The notes under the pieces are model-generated. The model had not been told where the DNA came from and made no database searches. It worked only from the letters and a program-made list of their open reading frames with translations. DNA of 64,000 bases from Cladochytrium replicatum (taxonomy: Eukaryota; Chytridiomycota; Chytridiomycetes; Cladochytriales; Cladochytriaceae): NCBI GenBank assembly GCA_025526935.1, contig JAHLKD010000023.1, forward strand, positions 1 through 64,000. The letters are read 5' to 3'. Shown piece after piece: positions 59,900 to 64,000 of this stretch (position 1 is the first letter of the stretch; every line of letters starts with the position of its first letter). The position numbers were made by a program, and so were the translations under genes.

Positions 59900-60180
59900 G
59901 CAGCAAACTCAGCACGTAATGTTGACTGGCAATTCGGTGTGCACAAGTACGGTGTCATTTTGAGGGCTGACTGCTGTGCCAATCGCTGATTCCATCTTGG
60001 CAGTCATGGCCGTCTTGTCCTTCAGGTTGAGCAACTTCTTTGAATGTCTTCATTTGAGAGGCCGTTTCGTGTGTGGAATGACGATCAGTGATGCGATTCT
60101 GAGACGGAGGCAGGATCATTTCTGACAGATCACAATCCGGATTGTACACTACACTAGCATTGAACATGTTTTCAGCTGAA
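59900..60180 (-). pseudogene. Duplicated relic of the NLR first exon
   Basis: The stretch 59916-60060 aligns with 62450-62600, the 5' end of the TIR-NLR relic, on the same strand (shared local text such as GGCCGTCTTG/GGCCGTCTCG, AATGTCTTCATTT/AATGGCTTCATTT, CGCTGATTCC). Start codon and frame are lost in parts. It shows a second, more decayed copy of the same gene type about 2.5 kb away. Confidence 0.55.
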
Positions 60181-60662
60181 GCTCTAATTATTCTTGCCTA
60201 GAAGATGAAGACGACGTCTTATGTTGATGTTAGTTTTGGGGAGAGTGTGAGAGTGCATGCATGTGATGCATGCATGTGGTTTGTGTTTTGTGTAAATGTG
60301 TATGTGTTGAGGTGTTATCTTGTATTCCATGTTAGTAGAACATGAACCCAAAGCCTCAAATGGGCACCTTAAAAAAGAATATGTGTTGAGGTATTCATGT
60401 ATGGTTTATGCTTTTGGGAGCCAGTGTGCCACCAGATACGTCTGGACTCTACACACCCTAAAGGAGAACAACAGTCACACATATCACACTTGTATCTGTA
60501 ACCAACTGTTCGTTTCCTGTCTGTTCCTAACGTTCAGAATGGAAAAAAGCTTCATCACATAGAACTATATTGTGGATAGTCACAAACAATAAACAGATGG
60601 GGAAAGACAAAGCATAACCTCAAGAAAGTTCATAGTGACCACAACACACCATTCCACAAAGT
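60181..60662. other. Intergenic between NLR relics
   Basis: About 480 bp; includes TG-rich sequence (GTGTGAGAGTGCATGCATG). No gene. Confidence 0.4.
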
Positions 60663-62598
60663 TTAACTAGACACATCACTCAGAAACTTAAGCAATGCTT
60701 CTATATGTGGATGATCTGGTGGAAGGCATTTCAAATATATCTGCAGTGCTTCATCTGCACACCTTTGCATTCCTTTCATGTCTACTATTTCGTATAGAGA
60801 AGCTACACTGCTGTCTTTCCATGAATGCAGCAGCTTGCTTGGCTGCAAGAGGAACCCCATCAATGTGTTCAAGAAGCTTGTGGAGAGCAGCAATCTCATT
60901 CTGACTTGAAATGAGGTACTGATATTTCTTCCTCAATCGCTGCATCAAGAATTGGTGAGATACATCACTTGACCAAGTTTCAACTTGAAAATATTTTTGA
61001 CTAGCGGATCAACCCACTTCCTCATCTTCACTTCCAAACTGCTATTGGATCGAGAAAAGGACATCTCCTCTCAATATCGCAGAACCTAAAACTTGATCAA
61101 GCACTGATTCATCATCAACATTGTCAAGGATAAGTAGGAAGCAATGAATCTTCGACAGAACCGAACTACATCTTCAGGAGCAATAGTTTCAAAGGTTGTC
61201 AGGTGAAAGTGTGAGCTAGCATAACCACGCAGAGCAGATATTGCAGTTGCAGCTGTGTTGCATGGAATCCAAAAAATTGACTCATAAGACCTTCCATGCT
61301 GTTTAGCATACTTGAGTGCAATGCTTGATTTGCCCATGCCGCCTTGTGCAACCAGAATAGCTGCACCACCATTAACTAGTTGCATCTGAACATCTGACAA
61401 TATATTGCTTCGTCCAACAAAATGCACTGGAGGCTCTGGCAATATGCTCAAATTATCTAGTGGGAGTAATAATTAGTTGGTACACTATTAATTAGCAAGA
61501 AGCAAACCTGATGCAACCTCCGACAGAGGTCTCACGAAGTCAATTACATTGTACGCAACCTCATACAGCTTTCCTTCAGTTGGAGTAAGATGAATGCAGT
61601 TGTTTTGAAAAAGCCTTGATATTATAGTGAAACAAAGAGTTTTGCCTGACCTGCTCTGATTGATAACAAATGCATCTGGAGAGAAGACACTGACAAGCTG
61701 ATCATTTGAGAATGACTGAAGTACTGGATCAAGCTTTGGAAGTTTGCTGAATGGAACAAAATTCCCGTCTCCGTCAATTGTGTCTAGGAGCACAGGACAC
61801 AGGCGAACATTGGGTGAATTTTCCGCAAGTTCAATCCCCTTTTCAATCTCTATCAGTACATTATCTTCCTTGCTGTGATTTTTCAAATAGATCAGTACAT
61901 TATACAACCTCCGCGGTTGCAACATACCCAGCAAGAAACATTCTGGTTCATTGTCGTGAAAGATTCGGCGCTGAGAAGGTAAACGATGACCAGGCTCTGC
62001 TGTAAGCCATTGATGAATCCAGTTCTGGGCATCATTAAGACATTTCTGATCCCAGAAAACGCTCATTTTGTTGCCCAAGCGCCGCTTCCCAACTTTCTCC
62101 AAGTACGGCACCAAGGTCTTCACAAGGTTGCCTTCGTTCTCGCGACGATACGAGACGAAAATATCATGACTGGCCGTCCGATGCTCTTTGCATATCCATT
62201 TAGTCGTCGTAGGAGGTACAGGTTCTGGCAAGCGGTAACGATGAATTGGCGATCTATGCGTTTATGTGATTAGTAAAATAAGCATGACAAGGGAATGCAA
62301 CTTACCTCGCGCACTCGCCATTCGACAAAAACTCGAGACTTAGACATTACAGCGTTGGCAACATCGCTATTGTCCAAAGTGGACAGCTTTTCACCAGCGG
62401 TGTTGATAAGAAAGTGCGGCGAATGTCCATCGAAGCGGCGGCAAAGTCACTGAAAGTGATGTCGAGTGGCAATTCCAACTGCACGAGCACGGTGCCATTG
62501 GTAAGAGGGCTGAGAGATTGCACTGAGATTATCGCTGATTCCTTCTTAGCTGTCTTGGCCGTCTCGTCCTTCGTGTTGAACAGCTTGAATGGCTTCAT
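60663..62598 (-). pseudogene. TIR-NB-ARC-TPR (NLR-like) gene, degenerate
   Basis: Domain order of a NOD-like receptor. Exon 1 (62598 to about 62307) encodes a beta-rich N-terminal module (TVLVQLELPLDITFSDF, then LINTAGEKLSTLDNSDVAN). After an intron a TIR domain follows: HDIFVSYRRENEG, MSVFWDQKCLNDAQNW, SLVIVYLLSAESF, DNVLIEIEKGIELAE, RLCPVLLD. NB-ARC then shows HFVGRSNILSDVQ, Walker A VAQGGMGKSSIALKYAKQ, Walker B CFLLILDNVDDESVLDQ and the GLPL-type mot HIDGVPLAAKQAAAFM. Only one TPR-like repeat remains (ADEALQIYLKCLPPDHPHI) before the stop. Frame changes are needed near 62435, 62012, 61150, 61048 and 60990, and most TPRs are deleted. In intact relatives TIR would act as an NADase or signalling domain. 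Confidence 0.8.
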
Positions 62599-62718
62599 TT
62601 TGGTGGGAGTTCGATGGGTCGAAATGAATGTGGGAAAATGAATTTGCGGTACATTGCAGAAGACCGGGTGATGAACATATCATTCTAATGTCGACAAGAA
62701 TTTAGAATATCTCGAAAA
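62599..62718. other. Upstream of the NLR relic
   Basis: Short AT-rich sequence between the NLR start and the right arm of the inverted repeat. No motif is recognised. Confidence 0.4.
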
Positions 62719-62850
62719 ATCTATGGCGCGAGTCTGAATTACGTGCATGTAGGTATGATCGGGAATTCCATTGTTGGGCTTAGTTGCGTCGCCCCGGTGC
62801 GTTGAGTTGCTGGATCTCAATTCGGGCAGGGGAAGTGACGTGGCGGCATC
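62719..62850. repeat. Right arm of the ~130-bp inverted repeat
   Basis: Reverse complement of 57120-57250. It lies just upstream of the NLR relic. Open frames crossing either arm are repeat-encoded. Confidence 0.8.
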
Positions 62851-64000
62851 GCGGTTCGCGGGCCGCGGTGTGCGGTGGATCCGAGAGTGTTGAAGAGTTG
62901 GCTATTGAGCGGTTGCGTGATACGTTTCTGATGCGCGGAAACCGATGGTTTCGGTCCATGTTGTGCCTGTGAGTGGCGGCGTGGAGATTTTGGTTGGGAA
63001 CCATGATGCGGGCGTAATTGGAGACCGCGGTGGATCAACGACACGCACCCGATGCGGAAATGCGTGAGTTTGTTTGAGATTATTGACGGTGGGAGAAGTC
63101 AGATTTTCTTAGCTGTAGCGTTTGGTTTGGACCGGCCGCCTATGGACGGGACCGAAGAGGTGTCGAGGCTTCTGGCTCGTCGGGGTTCAGAATAATTGCT
63201 GCATTCTTGGGTGGAAGGTTTCCATCTCGGCGATATGTGAGTTATCTATCAGTTTTATAATAGAATCGTCTTGTTCATGATTTCTGTTTTCAGTCTGTAC
63301 GTCCACAGCTCACCATTCCATATCTGTACGTCCACAGCTCACCATTCCATATCCTCGCACCACCCAGCGGCATTGATGGACGGCCCGCGATCCGACCACC
63401 CCACCGTTGTCGCAAGCACAAAAGGCATAGTCTCCATCTACGAATCTCCAAACCTCCCGACCACATCTTCCACCTCCTCCCACCGTCACAAGCGATTCGA
63501 CATGTCTTTCAACGATTCCATCGTGTTTATCGTGTTTGAGTTTGCTGGCGCGGTGACGAGGACGTGATGATGCTGCTGTCGAGGAACAAGGTTGCGGTTT
63601 TGGATCTTAGGGAGGGGGAGTGGGTGCTTGTAAAGGGGCCGGGGAGAGGGGAAGAAGCGGGGTATGGGTTCTATGTGGCAGTTTTGGACGATGTGTGGGT
63701 TTGTGGTGAGATTGGAGGTGGGGGATAAAGGAGAAGCGTGATGCATGTGGGATTGAAGTCTGTTCGCCGCCAGAGGGATGAATTGGAAGGAGTTGAACGA
63801 TGATGACGAGGAGGAGGAAAGGGACCATGACGATGACGAGAGTGGGAGAGGTCGAAAACGGAGACCATAATGAAGATACGACGATGAGAAAGCGTAGCTT
63901 TCAGGATCAGAATAGAATCCTGGATCTTGTACAAATACACAGGTTTCTCTTATTTTTTAGTGCACTTCTGTTGTGGCTTTCGCAGATCAAGCGACGAGAC
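62851..64000. other. Right edge: fragmentary, possibly kelch-like, coding remnants
   Basis: A perfect 29-bp tandem duplication (63294-63322 and 63323-63351) is present. Plus-strand segments such as STKGIVSIYESPN (about 63408), VMMLLSRNKVAVLDLREGEW and YGFYVAVLDDVWVCGEIGGG (about 63563-63728) have a beta-propeller or kelch-like feel but lie in different frames. No complete gene can be drawn and the window ends here. Confidence 0.35.

Overview
This window is eukaryotic and most likely from a zoosporic (chytrid-type) fungus. It begins in a telomere. Protein-coding genes are split by many short (about 50-65 nt) GT-AG introns. The gene set is fungal: velvet regulator, Set9/Suv4-20 methyltransferase, LAM/Ysp2-type GRAM-VASt sterol transporter, Sfp1-like zinc finger, paxillin-like LIM protein, ADCK2-like mitochondrial kinase, V-ATPase c'' subunit. 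A TIR-NB-ARC-TPR gene relic near the right end is unusual for Dikarya and fits an early-diverging fungus better. The species cannot be named from the sequence alone.

Layout. 1-136 is a telomere with an unusual 10-bp repeat, TTAGTTAGGG on the G strand. It is fused to the coding sequence of an OrsD-domain gene (137-1963, minus), which is therefore truncated by the chromosome end. 1964-5785 is a subtelomeric mosaic: a segmental duplication, a 170-bp tandem satellite, a 33-bp satellite built on the inverted repeat GGACGG-T-CCGTCC, and a 475-bp non-autonomous transposon (MITE) whose empty site is preserved in the sister duplicate. 6298-34591 is a gene-dense core: KMT5/Set9, VMA16, a universal stress protein, paxillin-like protein, hexokinase, ADCK2-like kinase, an Sfp1/JAZF1-like zinc finger, then on the minus strand a 7-TM receptor, DAHP synthase, a DUF1772 protein, a haloalkane-dehalogenase-like hydrolase and a GH31 alpha-xylosidase-type enzyme. 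About 34.8-38.5 kb is an accessory island with a second MITE copy inside a decayed gene and a 1.1-kb element with 22-bp terminal inverted repeats. 39531-55991 is a second core: the LAM-like sterol transporter, three dispersed paralogous small tetraspan-like proteins, a velvet gene, a poorly resolved gene and a membrane-anchored GH26 glycosidase.

57.1-62.9 kb is a decaying accessory block bounded by an inverted repeat of about 130 bp. It holds remnants of a CitMHS_2-type antiporter, a coiled-coil hypothetical gene, a duplicated relic of an NLR first exon, and a TIR-NB-ARC-TPR (NLR-like) gene broken by several frameshifts and an internal deletion. That relic is the most interesting biological find. 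The remaining right edge carries only fragmentary coding sequence.

The core genes are individually housekeeping or regulatory (chromatin, vacuolar acidification, glycolysis entry, sterol transfer, aromatic amino acid synthesis, cell-wall or plant polysaccharide turnover) and do not form an obvious pathway cluster. Exon coordinates are manual; reading-frame phase was checked across the junctions of the main genes, but no transcript evidence was available.
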